From Caprimulgus europaeus (Eukaryota; Chordata; Aves; Caprimulgiformes; Caprimulgidae), in contig OU015523.1 of the NCBI GenBank assembly GCA_907165065.1, forward strand, positions 114,726,246-114,790,245: a stretch of 64,000 nt of DNA, given 5' to 3'. The first letter of the stretch is position 1; the number at the start of each line of letters is the position of its first letter. Both the position numbers and the translations under genes were made by a program. Below the pieces are notes generated by a model. The model was not told the DNA's origin, searched no databases, and saw only the letters and a program-made list of their open reading frames with translations. Below, piece by piece: positions 61,152 to 64,000 of the stretch.

Positions 61152-61649
61152 TCAGAGATTTTTCTTGTAGTACAAATGAGCTGCACTTATATTCTTCCAC
61201 TGTGAATAGCTGAAATGGTGTCCCAGAGAATCTGCACCATCCTCGGCATCCTCAGGGTATCCCTGTGGCAGGGACTGAGCCCACTCGTACAGGACAAACA
61301 CAGTGAGACGTAGTGCTGTGCTGTGAATTAGGACTTGCAAGAGGTGGTTGAGTGTGTTCCTACTCACTCTTTGAGCCCCAAAGACCTCCTTTTTTGTAGG
61401 ACATTTGACATAGAAGGTTTTGTCCATGGAAGAACCAAGGCTGTAGTTGCCAATCCAGCTTGCCCTGGCATCCCAAGATGTTGAAACCCGCTGGTTTCGT
61501 CGAGGTGGGACACGTTGGTGTGCAGTTTGGTGCCAGTGCACACAATGCTGACTACTGTATTCTTCCACCAGCAGTCTGCTTTTGCTGTATATTTTTTCCA
61601 CTTCGTTGCTTCCTCTTTGCTCTGCTGCTTTTTTTTTTTTTTCCAGCAT
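61152..61649 (-). other. Unassigned 165-codon open frame
   Basis: This is the longest open frame in the window not accounted for by CR1 or LTR sequence. Other minus frames (106 codons at 61684-61364, 61 codons at 61545-61360) and one + frame (84 codons at 61460-61714) are open over the same bases, which points to low local stop density. The start region is lysine-rich because it reads the T14 run at 61629-61642. No signal peptide, membrane segment or known motif is seen, and no splice sites or promoter were identified. It is more likely chance or decayed repeat than a gene. Confidence 0.2.
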
Positions 61650-64000
61650 CTGTAGCTGCTCCTGCAGAAGTTACCAAGAGACACTCAAGCACAGGAAACC
61701 TCAGGACTGTGTAGTAATTTTTATTGTCTTATGTAACATACATAATTATACATGATGATTTAGATAAAAGTTTAATGACACCTTATTAAATGTATTTTCT
61801 GTGTGAATCTGAACCATACTATAATGCAAAATAAATAGGAAAGAATATATTATTTCCAGTATTTTAAAGGGGATTTCAAGGGAAACAGAAAGAAATCCAA
61901 GCCCACAGAAGGGTGCAATGCATCTCACTTAGCTTCTCTTATGGGCAGGGCAGGTACCTATGCTTAAGCTAGTCACCCTGGGCCCTCTTTTTAACAGTGA
62001 TGAGTGAAAGATTTTTTGGATCAGGATTCCTCTTTACTGTTTTAGAGGTCTCTTCATCAGCTATAAAGGAATCCCAAGGTGACTGCTTAAATACAGGCAC
62101 CTGTAGTTTCAGATGACCTTCCACCCTGAATTTCTCAAGCCAGATGTAAGCATTACTGACAAAAATCTGGCTGGAAAGATAGGGCTGCCATTTCATTCTC
62201 TTGCCCAGACCAGTTTCTTATTATTAGGCAATGCATTTATTTAAGGCTTTTTTTCAGTCACAAACACTCTGTCAGAGGACTGTCTTCTATGTCTCATGAG
62301 TGGGAGACATAAATTGCTGCACTGGAATGAACATCAGGGTTTTTATGTTCCTTTCTGTGGCTTTTTTATTTTAAATTCTTGCTCACTAACTTAGTCAGTT
62401 AGCTAATGTCATTGTACATGAAGGCCAAGGAAATACTTTTTTAAAATGCAGCTTACAAAATTATTCTCCCTCTTACCTTCTTTTTGCACCTTAAATATTC
62501 ACATATCTTCATTGCACATTCAGTTAGACAACAATAAGTTTCCCAAAGAAAAGCTTAAAAATTACATGCTGCCAAACTAATTATTTGTCCAAGTACAGGA
62601 ACAAGATGGACAAGCCAAGTAATCATCCTAGAACACACTTGTCTCAAAGAGGCCTCTGTGTTTACAGGGACTGCATCTTCCACAGGTAATTTGGAAATGT
62701 TTCCTACTGTGTGTGTCAATAGAAACGAAAATGTGGTTTCTAATTGACTGTCCACAGATAAGAGACTTAAAATACTGACAAGCACTGTAAATGCCATCTG
62801 CTTGGGCTGTACCCTGTCTATAGTGATAATACACTTCTTGCAGAAAGTTTTGCAATCTTAAACATTAATCCAGAATCACTGGAGCTCCCTTTGAAGAACT
62901 GATTTGTTTTGTTTTCGTTTTTTTTTTTTGTCTCCCCAAAATGTGTTATTGTGTCAAAATTTTTTTCTATTTAAATAATACTGGAGATAACACAGAATTA
63001 ACAAGAAAATGGACACATATCTCCATGTGAGCAGAATAGGAATTCAATTCGCTAACCAGCCTGACCACAGTGTTCTGCAAGGTCTTAGGAAGTAACTCAT
63101 TTTTTTCCAAAGTAGTTCACATTTTCTTCCTGCAAATCTCAGCTGTGGAAAATCTGCATGAAAGATCCATAATATTATATTGCTCTGCACCTGGAATCCA
63201 GACGACTCTTCTACACTAATTTATCTTGATACACAAGGCTGGGCCTGTAGCTTGGTACACAGAGTGATGGGCCAAACTTTGTCTCTGTAGCCTTCTTAAG
63301 TATTCCTGACTCACCCTATTCTTATAAAACGATATCATTTATAAAGCCAAAAAACTTATTGCATTCATCTTCCCTCCCTTCCAAGCACTGCAAAGCCCTG
63401 ATGAACTCAATTCTCTTTTCTGTGGTGATTTTGCTGTGTCTTTTGTGATTATGTGCTCATTCCACATGTTTATGGCATTCTGATTCCAGGTTCGGGCAGC
63501 TTTCGCTCTGCAGAGTAGCACACTTGGGTATAACTGTACAGACTATTACATTCACATAAGCAGGTCGTACTGATTCTGTAGATCTTACCATCTAAACAGA
63601 ATATAGGAATGATAAAAAAAAAAAAAAGGAGTAAAGAGATTAAGTGACAGGTCATACAGTGGCAATGGTACCAGAATGGGAAACAACTACCAGAAGCTGT
63701 GGTTCCTGCTCTGCTCCACTGGCTGCAGCTGTTTCCCCCTGCTTTAATTCCTTAAATATCAGATATTCATCTATTATCTCTAGTTGTGTCACTTTTATGC
63801 ACAGAAAGTGTGTCACAGGTGCAGGGGAGGATGTTTAACTTGAAGCTGGGGCAAGAATAACACTGTGTTTAGGTCAGTATAGCTCAACTTTTGTTGCTGA
63901 AAGCTAATTCATTTTTTAAAAAGATTTTGCAGGTTTGAAATAGGTTTGACTCTTAATAGTAATCCAAAAGAGATTTGAGTTACAATGTGAAGTGTTCTAT

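Larger units (their letters stand above)
57978..64000. other. Intergenic sequence, no gene confirmed
   Basis: AT-rich with homopurine and homopolymer tracts: 59288-59330, T14 at 61629-61642, T-rich near 62919, A13 near 63614. A 108-codon + frame (59353-59679) and a 165-codon minus frame (61649-61152) are unexplained; neither shows a recognised domain. No transposon recognised. Confidence 0.45.

Noticed and set aside
34106-64000. MTNR1B or another neighbouring gene expected beyond SLC36A4
   Set aside because: No receptor-like transmembrane frame or any other recognisable exon is present; the neighbour must lie outside the window.
1-64000. CRISPR array, operon, phage or other prokaryotic system
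   Set aside because: CR1 elements, ERV LTRs, a spliced transporter exon and stop-dense DNA show a bird nuclear genome. No regularly spaced repeats or gene clusters are present.

Overview
This is 64 kb of vertebrate, almost certainly avian, nuclear DNA. It is AT-rich, nearly gene-free and full of stop codons. The bird call rests on at least eight CR1 non-LTR retrotransposon tails, recognisable by the GGTTGGAAGGGACCT-type 3' block and ATTCTATG or ATTCTGTG end repeats, and on ERV solo LTRs of a type common in bird genomes. I cannot name the species. A neoavian bird seems more likely than a galliform from the LTR type, but that is only an impression.

The only host protein-coding sequence I can support is the terminal exon of SLC36A4, a proton-coupled/SLC36-family amino-acid transporter, at 29912-30219 on the + strand. 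It has a good 3' splice site, the last transmembrane segments and a stop codon. No other SLC36A4 exon was recognised upstream, so 1-29911 reads as one very long last intron, at least 29.9 kb. It carries one CR1 tail, a truncated LTR, a complete antisense solo LTR (12458-13067) with a 5-bp target duplication, an internal CR1 reverse-transcriptase fragment (23030-23320), MIR/L2-like ancient repeat debris (20.7-21.7 kb) and a perfect 20-bp hairpin (16935-16983).

Downstream of the stop there is a probable long AT-rich 3' UTR with poly(A) signals at 32944 and 34079. Beyond it, 34.1-64 kb appears intergenic. In mammals the gene beyond the SLC36A4 3' end is MTNR1B, and no MTNR1B exon is visible here. 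This part holds a cluster of CR1 copies (36.2, 37.9, 45.2, 47.0, 48.9, 51.8 and 56.1-57.2 kb), a complete + strand solo LTR (39870-40488) with matching 5-bp flanks, and a second, GC-rich LTR type abutting CR1 (57185-57977).

Nearly all open frames here are random, or are CR1/LTR sequence: the longest (211 aa) is LTR and the second (181 aa) is CR1. There is no operon, CRISPR array, tRNA, rRNA or prokaryotic feature. I found no convincing new biological system. The best leads are the perfect hairpin in the intron, the unusually isolated last exon of SLC36A4, the paired solo LTRs of one family, and one unexplained 165-codon frame at 61.2-61.6 kb. Repeat boundaries without a target duplication are good to about 10-50 bases.
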